A stretch of DNA of 64,000 nucleotides from Methylovirgula sp. 4M-Z18 (GCF_037890675.1 NZ_CP149574.1:930001-994000); one strand, 5' to 3'; counted from the first letter of the stretch, positions 1-8,289 are shown. Notes: generated by a model from the letters alone, not told the origin. Numbers and translations: made by a program.

Positions 1-329
1 GCCTTGATCCGGGTTCCGACCGCGAAATTGTCGTGCAGCCAGTTGGAGATTATTCCACCCGGCACGCGCTTCGTCGTGATGGTGAAAGCGTTTCGTCGAT
101 GGGGCGAGGAGGAGATGCTGTAGCAGCGGCTCTCCGTCTGGCCTTCGATTTCGAAGTCGAACAGGAAGTACTGTCCGGCCTGGAAAGAGAAGGTCTTTCC
201 TTCCGGCGACGCGAAGGTAAAGCTCTTCACGTCGTGCATCTCCTGCCGCACGTCGATGCATACCAGGGTCTCGTCAACGGCGGGATTCCAAGCAGAGTCT
301 GGAACCGCCTCGGTCGATGCGGCAGTCAT
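1..329 (-). CDS. Flavin/ferredoxin reductase component of a Rieske oxygenase (N-terminal part, runs off the window)
   Basis: Only the first 109 codons are inside the window. The start ATG (complement 329-327) lies 4 bases after the stop of the Rieske oxygenase gene, so the two form an operon. Residues 68-71 read R-C-Y-S followed by a serine run, the RxYS flavin-binding signature of the ferredoxin-NADP reductase/phthalate dioxygenase reductase fold, after a segment (about 50-56, FQAGQYF) typical of the FAD-binding barrel. Family knowledge: such proteins pass electrons from NAD(P)H through FAD and usually a C-terminal plant-type 2Fe-2S domain to the oxygenase; that half is outside the window. 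By position it is the GbcB/Stc3-like partner of the neighbouring betaine demethylase. The electron-transfer role is fairly secure; the exact partner is inferred from adjacency. Confidence 0.8.
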   Translation of the reverse strand, partial: MTAASTEAVPDSAWNPAVDETLVCIDVRQEMHDVKSFTFASPEGKTFSFQAGQYFLFDFEIEGQTESRCYSISSSPHRRNAFTITTKRVPGGIISNWLHDNFAVGTRIK

Positions 330-333
330 GCGC

Positions 334-1587
334 TCAATACCCATTCGCCCGCATCCTGCCGATGTACCAGGTCGCGAACTTGTCGAGATGGGTTTCGGTG
401 AAGCGGGAATAGGGGCCGGGAATGTAGGCTGGATCAGTCACGCCCGCATGAGAGCGCGCCACCAGGTCGGCGTCCTGGTCGGTCGTTGCGATCCAGACGT
501 CCGTGAGCTTGTTCAGATCGTAGTCGACGCCCTCGCTGGCGTCCTTGTGGACGAGCCATTTGGTGCGGACCAGCGTGCGGCCGGCGTCGAGCGGAATGAC
601 GATCGCGACGACGGCATGGTCGCCCATGAAATGGTTCCAGCTGTTATGGCCCCACAGCTGGGTGTCGCCCAGGTCTTTACGTGTCATGTTACCGAGAAGT
701 TTCGACGACGCCGCGGTTGCGTCCGGGGTCTGGGACTCGCCTGCACCAGATATGATCAGGCGCTGTGTGCGGAAGTTCGTCGCACAGTCGACAAGCTGCT
801 CAACTGCTGCCGAGGGGTAGCCTTCCGATTCCCACTTGCTTGTCTTCTCGTCATACATGGATTGGTGAACGGCGGCCTGCTCGCGATCATCGGGGCTAAG
901 GCTCTCCGGGTCGAATCCGAAGTCCAGATCGATGAACGATACGCAGAGCTCCGGATGGTTCGCCGAACAGTGGTAGCACTCGCGGTTGTTTTCTATCGTG
1001 AGCTTCCAGTTACCTTGCTCGATGACGTCGGTCTGGTGTGCGACCTTCGCGTTGCGAATGTCGTAAGGAGCCAGCCGCTCGGTCATGACCTTCTCCAGAT
1101 TGTCGATGTCCTGAGGAGGGTTGTCCGACAGGCAGACGTAGATGAGGCCGCCGATCGACTTGAAGTGGACAGGCTTCAGCCCGCGGCAATTCTTGTCGAA
1201 ATCTTTGCCCATATGCGGAGCATAGCTTAGTTCGCCCGTGAGCTCGTAGGTCCAGGTGTGATAGGGACAGACAAGCTTCGAGATGACGGTCGTGCCCGCG
1301 TCGAGGAGGCGGGCGCCGCGGTGGCGGCAGACGTTATGGAGCACGCGGATCTGACCGTCATCGTCCCTGAGAAGGATGAGGCTGGTCTTGCCGATGTCGA
1401 CGACCGTCGCATCGCCCGGTTCCGGCACATCGCAGTCCAGGCCGATGCATATCCAGTGGCGATGGAAGAAGACTTCGAGATCGGCCTCGAAGACGTCCTG
1501 GCGGGTATAGAGGCCCGCCGGTAGGGAATGGCCCTCGGTGCGGGCTTCGAGAAGTTCCGAGATGGGAGATGGAAGCGCCTGCAGCAT
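334..1587 (-). CDS. Rieske non-heme iron oxygenase alpha subunit, betaine N-demethylase type (GbcA/Stc2-like)
   Basis: A 417-residue ring-hydroxylating-oxygenase-type protein. The Rieske 2Fe-2S ligands are C87, H89, C107 and H110 (CRHRG and CPYHTWTY). The catalytic domain carries the mononuclear iron histidines H206 and H211 in ENNRECYHCSANHPEL, the pattern seen in quaternary-amine demethylases such as GbcA (glycine betaine) and Stc2 (stachydrine). These enzymes use O2 to hydroxylate an N-methyl group, which leaves as formaldehyde. The start at 1587 is chosen over an in-frame codon 60 bases upstream because an AGGA motif precedes it and the protein then begins like GbcA. It is transcribed away from a LysR gene and followed by its reductase. 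The ProC-, DpkA- and StcD-like neighbours favour proline betaine over glycine betaine; this is inference. Confidence 0.85.
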   Translation of the reverse strand: MLQALPSPISELLEARTEGHSLPAGLYTRQDVFEADLEVFFHRHWICIGLDCDVPEPGDATVVDIGKTSLILLRDDDGQIRVLHNVCRHRGARLLDAGTTVISKLVCPYHTWTYELTGELSYAPHMGKDFDKNCRGLKPVHFKSIGGLIYVCLSDNPPQDIDNLEKVMTERLAPYDIRNAKVAHQTDVIEQGNWKLTIENNRECYHCSANHPELCVSFIDLDFGFDPESLSPDDREQAAVHQSMYDEKTSKWESEGYPSAAVEQLVDCATNFRTQRLIISGAGESQTPDATAASSKLLGNMTRKDLGDTQLWGHNSWNHFMGDHAVVAIVIPLDAGRTLVRTKWLVHKDASEGVDYDLNKLTDVWIATTDQDADLVARSHAGVTDPAYIPGPYSRFTETHLDKFATWYIGRMRANGY

Positions 1588-1741
1588 AACTTTTCCTAGG
1601 AGGGTATGCACGATTATCCTTTGAATAACGCGCACTCTCAACGGCAAAAATGAGCCGGTTTGACATAATTAAAAGTAATGCGAAAATGAAGCCAAAGGCG
1701 CTCTTGACGGAGCGCCTTTGCAAACGTGGGACAGCGCAGAA
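1588..1741. promoter_or_regulatory. Divergent control region between the Rieske gene and lysR, with an 11-bp hairpin
   Basis: This 154-base AT-rich spacer must hold both divergent promoters. Around 1666-1679 lies TAATTAAAAGTAA, which fits the T-N11-A box bound by LysR-type regulators and contains ATTA-N4-TAAT. At 1693-1720 there is a perfect inverted repeat: CAAAGGCGCTC, a 6-base loop, then GAGCGCCTTTG. It ends 21 bases before the lysR ATG, so it would lie in the lysR leader RNA. No clear T-run follows on either strand. It may be an operator or a leader hairpin; which one is unknown. Confidence 0.5.
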
Positions 1742-2698
1742 ATGGCCACCCTTCGCAGAAAGCTTCCGCCCCTCACGGGCCTGACCACCTTCGAGGCCGT
1801 GGCCCGTCTCGAAAGCTTTACGAAGGCTGCCGACGAACTTGGTGTCACCCAGGCCGCGGTCAGCCGCCAGATCCACCTTCTCGAGGAGGCGCTGGGGTTC
1901 TCGCTCTTCAATCGCTTGCATCGGAGAGTCGAACTGACGGCAAAGGGGAGGGCGCTCTCCGGCGCGACCTCGACCGCTTTCAATCTCATCGCAGAGACCG
2001 TTGCCGACATCACTCCCAGCGGAACAGAAGGGGAGCTTACGATCGCGGCGAGCGTCGCGTTCTCCCACTTCTGGCTTATGCCCAGGATCGCTTCGTTCTC
2101 AAGCGCCCATCCGGCAATCGGATTGCGAATCGTTTCACAGGACAGGGCTGCGACGCTCGACGGCGGTGACGTCGACCTCGCCATACGATATGGAAACGGC
2201 ATCTGGTCCGACGGGCGTGCCGAGATGCTGTTCGCAGACGAGATATTTCCGGTTTGCAGCCCCGAATATGCCCAGCGGCTGGGCCAGATTAAAGAACCCT
2301 CGGACCTCCTCGGACATCCGATGATCACATCCGATACCAATGATCCGAGCTGGACGGGATGGCACGAGTGGCTTGCAGCGTTCGCGATACAGGCGCCGAA
2401 GCGGTTACCGGGACTTCGCTGCAGCTTTTACACCGAAGCTGTCTATGCCGCGCTCAACGGACAGGGCGTCGCGCTTGGCTGGCGGCGTCTCGTGCAGAGC
2501 TTTCTCGATCGCAATGCGCTGGTCCGGCTGACTGACAGTTCGATCATGACGAGGAACGGCTATTTTTTAGTGGTCGCGCCCCGGCGATCCAGGAACGACC
2601 GCCTGGAACGGTTCGTCGAGTGGATCAAGGCCGACGTCGGAGCGGAAGGCGTTGTCGGAAAGGCCGAAGCTGGTCAGACTCAGCCAGCAAACCGATAG
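1742..2698 (+). CDS. LysR-family transcriptional regulator (GcvA-like)
   Basis: The product has 318 residues. An N-terminal winged helix-turn-helix (residues about 7-65; [20 protein letters not shown], then [10 protein letters not shown]) is followed by the two-lobed effector-binding domain. The opening [15 protein letters not shown] is typical of the GcvA/AmpR branch. ATG 1742 gives a standard LysR N-terminus, so an in-frame TTG 24 bases upstream is not used. It is divergent from the Rieske oxygenase gene, the classic arrangement for a LysR activator of its neighbour with a betaine or breakdown product as co-inducer (inference). It converges on the DddQ-like gene, leaving a 156-base gap (2699-2854) in which no gene was seen. 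Confidence 0.85.
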   Translation: MATLRRKLPPLTGLTTFEAVARLESFTKAADELGVTQAAVSRQIHLLEEALGFSLFNRLHRRVELTAKGRALSGATSTAFNLIAETVADITPSGTEGELTIAASVAFSHFWLMPRIASFSSAHPAIGLRIVSQDRAATLDGGDVDLAIRYGNGIWSDGRAEMLFADEIFPVCSPEYAQRLGQIKEPSDLLGHPMITSDTNDPSWTGWHEWLAAFAIQAPKRLPGLRCSFYTEAVYAALNGQGVALGWRRLVQSFLDRNALVRLTDSSIMTRNGYFLVVAPRRSRNDRLERFVEWIKADVGAEGVVGKAEAGQTQPANR

Positions 2699-2854
2699 CA
2701 CATCGAAAGGGTTCATCGACATCTTGACGTTGGCGAGCTCAACGCCTGTGCCATCCGGCTTGACTCGGATCTTTATATTGCAATCGACCACACGCTTGAC
2801 GCGGCAAGAATCTTCATTGCGCACCCCAGTGTTAATGTCTGTATGCCGGGCCGT

Positions 2855-3457
2855 TCAGTGCGTCTGCTCGGCGAGCAAAGCCCAGAAGGCGAAAAGCGGC
2901 GTGTCGGTGGATCGCATGGCATGTTTTATGTTGGGTAGGTTGTAGAATGACCCGCCGATACCGGGCGAAAACCAGTTGCCGTTCCCTTGCATGAACTCGC
3001 CTTGTGATAGGACGAGATAGACTTCTTCTGGTGCATGATCATGGTCCGGATAGCGCACGTTCGGCGCCATGATGGTCGCGCCAAGCCAGAGGTCATTGCG
3101 TTCTTCGAGCCCTCCGGGGCCAATGATCATCGTGTTTGCATGACCGTAGAAGAAATTCTCACTGGCCGTTCCGTCGTCGGTGGGACGGCGGCTCCACTTG
3201 AGTTGCGGTTCGATTCGCCTAAATTGGCCGATCAAACGCTGCAGCGAAGGTTGCGACGTTTCCACGGAAAGAGCCGCATCGAGATATTCGCAAACGGGCA
3301 AACGACTACCTGGGCCCTGCCGTACTGCGCCGGGATGCTCCAGGGCTGTGGAGATTTGACGGATACAATGGCGCGATTTCCGATCCCGTGCGAATTCGTT
3401 GAAAGCTGCGACTGTTGCGTCTACGAAGGATTGCAGGTTGTCGCTGCGTTCAGTCAT
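2855..3457 (-). CDS. DddQ-like cupin, putative dimethylsulfoniopropionate (DMSP) lyase
   Basis: This 200-residue protein has a helical N-terminal half and a C-terminal cupin barrel. Y136, H141, E145, Y147 and H179 (in YPDHDHAPEEVY and PNIKHAMRS) fall at a constant offset of 16 from the catalytic and metal-binding residues I recall for Ruegeria DddQ (Y120, H125, E129, Y131, H163), so the whole active-site set appears intact. DddQ enzymes split DMSP into acrylate and dimethyl sulfide. ATG 3457 is chosen over a TTG at 3502 because AGAGGTGG sits just upstream. It is second in a two-gene operon behind the N-methylproline-demethylase-like flavoprotein (45-base gap) and close to a betaine importer that could carry DMSP. 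Family is fairly sure; substrate is not, since cupins of this superfamily occur with other functions. Confidence 0.75.
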   Translation of the reverse strand: MTERSDNLQSFVDATVAAFNEFARDRKSRHCIRQISTALEHPGAVRQGPGSRLPVCEYLDAALSVETSQPSLQRLIGQFRRIEPQLKWSRRPTDDGTASENFFYGHANTMIIGPGGLEERNDLWLGATIMAPNVRYPDHDHAPEEVYLVLSQGEFMQGNGNWFSPGIGGSFYNLPNIKHAMRSTDTPLFAFWALLAEQTH

Positions 3458-3502
3458 CAGTCCACCTCTAAAGGAAGTGGGCGAGCAGGCTCGCCCCAGC
3501 AA

Positions 3503-5539
3503 TCAAATATCCTTGGCGATGCGCAGCCCGTCGTAGATTGCTGCGTGGGTGTTGCGCGCGGCTACCGCATCTCCGATACGGAACAGCTGAAACTTGCCGT
3601 CCGTATTGCGGATAACGGATTGCGGTTCACCGGCGAGCAATTGCGCGTGGGAGATTTCGCCAAGATTCCTCGAGAGAGGTTTCAGCTCGAAATAGAGGTC
3701 GTCGATCGGAATCGTTCCGTGATTGATAACGACCTGGTCGACCGTGCGCTGCTTGGTGACGCCGCCATAGTCGCTACCGATATGGGCGATCAGCCGGTTG
3801 CCAACTTTCTCGACTGCCTCAAGGCGATAGGTAACGGTAAAGGTTACGTCAAGCTTTTGGAGTGAGCGCATATAAGGCACCAAGTTCATCGCCATGACTT
3901 CCGGTGCAAAGGACCGATCCGGCGTCATGATTTCGACTTTGGCGCCGGAACTCGCGAGAAATTCGGCTGCCTGGAGTCCGGCATGGTCTCCTGCATCGTC
4001 GAAGATCAAGACATTCGTGCCGGCCTTCACGTCGCCCGAAATGATGTCCCAGGCCGATACAACCAAGTCGTTGCCGTTCGACAAGACCTCAGTGTGCGGC
4101 ATGCCGCCCGTGGCGACGATGACAACGTCGGGATTTTCCCTCTCAACCGTTTCGGCGTCCGCCCAGGTATTGAAATGGAAGGTTACGCCGTACTTCTCGC
4201 ACTGACTCATGCGCCAGTCGATGATACTGATCATTTCCCTGCGCCGCTCGCTTCGTGCGGTGAGCCGAATCTGCCCACCCGGGTTGTTCGCGAGTTCGAA
4301 GACGACGACCTCATGGCCGCGCTCAGCTGCAACGCGCGCCGCTTCGAGGCCGGCTGGGCCGGCGCCGACAACCACGACTTTCTTGCGGACGGGGGCCTTC
4401 TCGAGGACGTGTGGCATAGTCAATTCGCGGCCAGTGGCGGCGTTATGGATGCAGAAAGCCGCTCCGCCCTGGTAGATACGGTCGAGACAGTAATTGGCGC
4501 CGACACAGGGACGGATGTCCTCCTCTCGCTTTTCCATGATCTTGCGGACGATATACGGATCCGTCATATGCGCGCGGGTCATGCCAACCATATCGACTTT
4601 GCCCGACGCAATTGCGTGCCGCGCGGTTGCGACGTCTGGAATTTTCGCCGCATGAAAAGTCGGAAAGTTCATAGCGGCGCGAATCTCGCCCGCGAAGTCG
4701 AGATGCGGCGAGTTTGCCATTCCCTGAATTGGAATGACGTCAGTGAGACCTGCATCGGTATCGATATGGCCGCGGATCACGTTCAGATAGTCGATGAGCC
4801 CGCTGTCTTTGAGCCGTCTGGAGATCTCGAAGCCTTCGGCCTTCTCCGTACCGCCGGGAAGGCATTCATCCGCCGTGTACCGCACGCCTAGGATAAAATC
4901 CTCGCCGACTCGTGCTCGGATCGCTTTTAAAACGTCGAAGCAGAAACGCATGCGGTTGTCGAGCGAACCACCGTAAGGGCCGTCGAGTTCGTTGGTCAGG
5001 GGTGATGTGAACTGATCGAGTAGATGACCGTAAGCCTCGAGTTCAACCCCGTCCATGCCGCCAGCTTTCATCCGCTCGGCAGCATCGGCAAACTCTTTAA
5101 CGATACGTTCGATGTCCCAGTCCTCGATCTTCTTGGGAAATGCACGGTGCGAGGCTTCTCGATGGTGAGACGGTGCGACCACTGGAAGCCAATCACCCTT
5201 GTCCCACCGCGTCCGCCGACCCAGATGGGTGAGCTGAATCATGATGGCCGCGCCGGCCTCATGCACGGCATCGGTCATCTCTTTGATCCACGGGACAATC
5301 TCGTCCTTATAGGCGAGCAGGTTGTTGAAGACCGGCGGGCTGTCTCTCGACACGGCGGCGGAGCCAGCCGTCATCGTCAAGGCGACGCCGCCCCTGGCCC
5401 TCTCCACCGTGTAAGCGCGATAGCGCTCCTTCGGCATGCCGTCTTCCGGGTAAGCCGGCTCATGGGATGTTACGATAATGCGATTGCGCAGTGTCAGATG
5501 CTTGAGTTGATAGGGCTGGAGGAGGGGGTCGTTCGACAT
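3503..5539 (-). CDS. NADH:flavin oxidoreductase/TMADH-family protein, N-methylproline demethylase (StcD)-like
   Basis: The 678-residue product has an old-yellow-enzyme TIM barrel (about 1-345), a short cysteine motif, then a Rossmann FAD/NAD(H) region starting at about residue 387 with GAGPAG at 392-397. This is the layout of trimethylamine and dimethylglycine dehydrogenases. The Fe-S segment has C345, C351 and C363, but the position that is usually the second cysteine of CxxCxxC is A348. From memory, StcD-type N-methylproline demethylases share this CVGAxYC form. Such enzymes oxidise an N-methyl group to release formaldehyde, here probably N-methylproline to proline. It is divergent from the TetR gene and is followed by the DddQ-like gene. 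A GGAG lies about 10 bases before the ATG. Confidence 0.78.
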   Translation of the reverse strand: MSNDPLLQPYQLKHLTLRNRIIVTSHEPAYPEDGMPKERYRAYTVERARGGVALTMTAGSAAVSRDSPPVFNNLLAYKDEIVPWIKEMTDAVHEAGAAIMIQLTHLGRRTRWDKGDWLPVVAPSHHREASHRAFPKKIEDWDIERIVKEFADAAERMKAGGMDGVELEAYGHLLDQFTSPLTNELDGPYGGSLDNRMRFCFDVLKAIRARVGEDFILGVRYTADECLPGGTEKAEGFEISRRLKDSGLIDYLNVIRGHIDTDAGLTDVIPIQGMANSPHLDFAGEIRAAMNFPTFHAAKIPDVATARHAIASGKVDMVGMTRAHMTDPYIVRKIMEKREEDIRPCVGANYCLDRIYQGGAAFCIHNAATGRELTMPHVLEKAPVRKKVVVVGAGPAGLEAARVAAERGHEVVVFELANNPGGQIRLTARSERRREMISIIDWRMSQCEKYGVTFHFNTWADAETVERENPDVVIVATGGMPHTEVLSNGNDLVVSAWDIISGDVKAGTNVLIFDDAGDHAGLQAAEFLASSGAKVEIMTPDRSFAPEVMAMNLVPYMRSLQKLDVTFTVTYRLEAVEKVGNRLIAHIGSDYGGVTKQRTVDQVVINHGTIPIDDLYFELKPLSRNLGEISHAQLLAGEPQSVIRNTDGKFQLFRIGDAVAARNTHAAIYDGLRIAKDI

Positions 5540-5682
5540 TTGCCATGCTCCGGTTTAACAGCGTCAGCACGGAAATTAGGCAAAATGTACATTGATGTCA
5601 ATAAAGAGTGCAATATAGTCAATTTATATGACCATTGTGTACATTTTTATTGACAGCACTGACCAATTTGATAGGAGCAGGC
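5540..5682. promoter_or_regulatory. Divergent operator region between the StcD-like gene and tetR
   Basis: This AT-rich spacer has nested symmetry. AATGTACATT (5584-5593) is a perfect 10-bp palindrome, and TGTACATT recurs at 5638-5645. TGTCAATAAA (5596-5605) is repeated inverted as TTTATTGACA (5646-5655). The two composite half-regions are about 50 bp apart, and the TetR start is 28 bases beyond the second. Paired palindromes between a TetR gene and a divergent catabolic gene suggest two operators for that TetR protein controlling both directions. The binding is inferred. Confidence 0.6.
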
Positions 5683-6312
5683 ATGGAGCAGGTTTCGGGC
5701 GAGAGCGGCTGGCGGGGGTCCAGGGAGGCTTGGATAGAGGCGGCCTACGGCTCCTTGTTGGATTCCGGAGTGGATTCTGTGAAGATTCTGCCGCTTGCAA
5801 ATAAGTTGCGCCTCTCGCGGACAAGCTTCTACTGGTTCTTCAAGGATCGGGAAGAATTGCTTGCCGCGCTTGTTGCGCGGTGGCGCGAGCATAATACCGG
5901 CAGCATCATTAAACAGTCGGAGGCGTATGCGGAATCGCTCGCCGAGGCCATGCTCAACGTGTTCGATTGTTGGCTGAACAACGAGCTGTTCGACTCCAAG
6001 TTCGAGTTCGCTATCCGCAGCTGGGCGCTGCAATCAGCCGAGATCCTTGAACAGATTCGCGAGGTCGATCAAATTCGCCTCGAAGCGCTAAAGCGCATGT
6101 TCATGCGTTTTGGTCTGTCGGAGCTCAACGCCGACGTCCGGGCACGGACGACGTATCTGGTGCAGATTGGGTACATCTCGATGCAATCCAGAGAGGACAT
6201 CTCTGTCCGCATGAAGCGGATCCCAGAATACATCGCAATCTATACGGGCCAAGAGCCACAGCAAAGGGAGCTCGACCGCTTCTTTTCCAGGCACGGCTAT
6301 AGACCAGATTGA
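5683..6312 (+). CDS. TetR-family transcriptional regulator
   Basis: The product has 209 residues. The N-terminal helix-turn-helix (about residues 12-60) includes KILPLANKLRLSRTSFYWFF, a good TetR recognition helix; the C-terminal part is the variable all-helical ligand domain. ATG 5683 has AGGAG six bases upstream; an earlier in-frame start lies inside the operator region and is unlikely. It is the first gene of the plus-strand run tetR-proC-like-ABC transporter, with only 13 bases to the next gene, so it is probably autoregulated with the transporter through the palindromes at 5584-5655. The inducer is unknown; a betaine or its demethylated product is the natural guess. Confidence 0.8.
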   Translation: MEQVSGESGWRGSREAWIEAAYGSLLDSGVDSVKILPLANKLRLSRTSFYWFFKDREELLAALVARWREHNTGSIIKQSEAYAESLAEAMLNVFDCWLNNELFDSKFEFAIRSWALQSAEILEQIREVDQIRLEALKRMFMRFGLSELNADVRARTTYLVQIGYISMQSREDISVRMKRIPEYIAIYTGQEPQQRELDRFFSRHGYRPD

Positions 6313-6325
6313 AAGGAAATTCAGT

Positions 6326-7120
6326 GTGGGCGATCCGCTAAAAATTGGCATCATTGGTGGTGGCGGGTGGCTCGGTGGAGCGATTGCCAGGGCGATGCTC
6401 AATGCCATTGTTGTGGAGCCGCGGACTCTCTCACTTTCGTACCGCCGGGAGCGGCCAACGTGCTTTCCCGACGCATTTTGGACAACGGACAATCAGACCC
6501 TTGCAGATCGCTCGGATGTGATTGTGCTTTCCGTTCGACCGGCTGATTGGCCTTCCCTCGCTGTCGATGCTCAAGGAAAGCTCGTTATATCGGTCATGGC
6601 GGGCATCACCTTGACTGCGCTTTCCGACCATCACAAGACTGATCGCGTTGTGCGTGCCTTGCCGAATGCCGCCGCCGAGGTGTCAAAGTCATACACTCCT
6701 TGGATCGCAACGAACGAAACCCAAGAGAAGGATCGAGCGATCGTCCGCGCGATCTTCAATGCATGCGGCGCGCAGGACGAAGTGCAAAGCGAGCGAGACA
6801 TCGACTACCTGACGGGCCTTACTGGATCCGGACCGGCATTTCCCGCCCTGTTGGCCGCTGCCATGATGAAGGATGCGGTGGCGCACGGCCTCCCGTCCGA
6901 GGTTGCCCAGCGCGCCGTGAACGCGGTGTTGATAGGTGCCGGCCGGTTGCTGGAGGCCCGAGACGAAAATCCTCGTGTCACGGTTGAAACGTTTCTCCGA
7001 TATGCCGGTACAACTGCGGCGGCGATGGACGCCATGCGCTCGGCCGGCTTCGACTCAGCCGTCGCCGCGGGGCTGGAAGCGGCGTTCAAGAAATCGGTGG
7101 AGATGGGAACACTTTCCTAA
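6326..7120 (+). CDS. Pyrroline-5-carboxylate reductase family protein (ProC-like)
   Basis: The 264-residue product matches the P5C reductase fold. An N-terminal Rossmann motif (KIGIIGGGGWLGGAIA) binds NAD(P)H, RVVRALPNAAAEV is the family signature after the sheet, and the C-terminal dimerisation domain has TGLTGSGPAFPALLAAAM. The family reduces delta-1-pyrroline-5-carboxylate to L-proline; some relatives reduce pyrroline-2-carboxylate or act on hydroxyproline-derived imines. It starts with GTG at 6326, preceded by AGGAAA at a normal distance. A copy inside a betaine operon points to a catabolic, substrate-specific role rather than housekeeping proline synthesis. The nucleotide motif GGGGWLGG differs from the usual GxGxMG, so cofactor and substrate preference are open. 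Confidence 0.8.
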   Translation: MGDPLKIGIIGGGGWLGGAIARAMLNAIVVEPRTLSLSYRRERPTCFPDAFWTTDNQTLADRSDVIVLSVRPADWPSLAVDAQGKLVISVMAGITLTALSDHHKTDRVVRALPNAAAEVSKSYTPWIATNETQEKDRAIVRAIFNACGAQDEVQSERDIDYLTGLTGSGPAFPALLAAAMMKDAVAHGLPSEVAQRAVNAVLIGAGRLLEARDENPRVTVETFLRYAGTTAAAMDAMRSAGFDSAVAAGLEAAFKKSVEMGTLS

Positions 7121-7121
7121 C

Positions 7122-7139
7122 ACCCGTCGGTGCGGGTTT
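7122..7139 (+). terminator. Weak hairpin with short T-run between the proC-like and binding-protein genes
   Basis: ACCCG (7122-7126) and CGGGT (7133-7137) form a 5-bp stem with a 6-base loop, followed by two more T residues. It is too weak for a strong terminator but could partly separate the regulatory genes from the more highly expressed transporter. The rest of the 68-base gap holds only the GGAGAGGGGAAG ribosome binding region of the next gene. Confidence 0.25.
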
Positions 7140-7188
7140 CTGCGGCCTCCCGCTCAACAAAACATGCCGCTTAGGAGAGGGGAAGCGA

Positions 7189-8190
7189 ATGAAAAAGCTA
7201 CTTGCATCGTCATGCCTGGCGTTCGGCTTGCTTACAGTAACCTCATCGGCCAATGCCGCCGGATGCGGCAGCGTGACCATCGCCAGTATGAATTGGCAGA
7301 GCGCCGAAGTACTTTCGAATCTCGACAAGTTCATTCTGAGCAAGGGTTACGGCTGCCAGGCGGACATCACCGTTGGCGACACGGTTCCGACGATCACATC
7401 GATGGCAGAGAAAGGCCAACCCGATATTGCACCGGAAGCCTGGATCGACCTTCTACCCGAAGTGGTCAAGAAAGGAACGGAGGAAGGCCGGATCGTTAAA
7501 GTCGGCGCCCCGCTGCCGGATGGCGGCGTCCAGGGATGGTGGATTCCAAAATATATCGCCGACGCCCATCCGGACATCAAAACAATTCCGGATATGTTGA
7601 AGCATCCGGAGCTCTTCCCCGATCCGGAAGATCCCAAAAAAGGTGCGATCTACAATGGCCCGCAGGGCTGGGGCGGCACGGTCGTCACCGCTCAGTACTA
7701 CAAGGCGTTTAATGCCGAAAAGGCAGGCTTCACGTTGGTAGATACCGGTTCGGCTGCCGGTCTCGACGGCTCCATCGCAAAAGCATACGAGCGCAAGCAA
7801 GGATGGGTTGGCTATTATTGGGCGCCGACGGCGCTCCTTGGAAAGTATCCAATGGTCAAGCTCGACGCCGGCGTGCCAAACGATCCGAACGAATGGAAGC
7901 GCTGCAACACAGTGGCCGATTGCCCGGATCCCAAGCCGAATGCTTGGCCCACCGATACGGTCGTGACGCTCGTGGCGAAGTCCTTTTCGGACAAGGCGGG
8001 CCCCGACGTGATGGACTATCTGCAGAAACGTTCCTGGAGCAACGCCACAGTAAACCAGCTCATGTCCTGGATGACGGATAATCAAGCCACTGGAGAAGAC
8101 GGCGCCAAGCACTTCCTGAAGGAAAACAAGGACGTTTGGATCAAGTGGGTCTCGCCGGACGCCGCCAAGAAAATCGAAGGCGCGCTCTAA
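7189..8190 (+). CDS. Glycine betaine/proline-type ABC transporter, periplasmic substrate-binding protein (OpuAC/ProX family)
   Basis: The product has 333 residues with a clear Sec signal peptide (MKKLL, hydrophobic core, ANA cleavage around residue 24) and no lipobox, so it is a soluble periplasmic protein. The mature part (VTIASMNWQSAEVLSNLDKF, later DIAPEAW) matches the OpuAC domain, which binds quaternary ammonium compounds in an aromatic cage. It heads the binding protein-permease-ATPase set with a strong GGAGAGGGGAA ribosome binding site. Besides glycine betaine, this family can take proline betaine, choline, carnitine and DMSP, so the substrate follows from context: proline betaine or a relative. 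It is followed by a strong hairpin. Confidence 0.9.
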   Translation: MKKLLASSCLAFGLLTVTSSANAAGCGSVTIASMNWQSAEVLSNLDKFILSKGYGCQADITVGDTVPTITSMAEKGQPDIAPEAWIDLLPEVVKKGTEEGRIVKVGAPLPDGGVQGWWIPKYIADAHPDIKTIPDMLKHPELFPDPEDPKKGAIYNGPQGWGGTVVTAQYYKAFNAEKAGFTLVDTGSAAGLDGSIAKAYERKQGWVGYYWAPTALLGKYPMVKLDAGVPNDPNEWKRCNTVADCPDPKPNAWPTDTVVTLVAKSFSDKAGPDVMDYLQKRSWSNATVNQLMSWMTDNQATGEDGAKHFLKENKDVWIKWVSPDAAKKIEGAL

Positions 8191-8202
8191 TCGCCACATT
8201 CC

Positions 8203-8225
8203 GCGGTGCGCGTTTCGCGCACCGC
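8203..8225 (+). promoter_or_regulatory. Intra-operon mRNA hairpin after the binding-protein gene
   Basis: GCGGTGCGCG (8203-8212), a 3-base TTT loop and CGCGCACCGC (8216-8225) make a perfect 10-bp GC-rich stem 12 bases after the stop of the binding-protein gene. No T-run follows. Position and shape fit an mRNA-stabilising or partial-termination element that raises binding protein over membrane components, as known for other ABC operons; this role is inferred. Confidence 0.55.
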
Positions 8226-8289
8226 ATTCTCTTGCTTCACAAAATCAAAAGGACACGCTGACGCTCATCGACACAAATTGGGGGACCGG

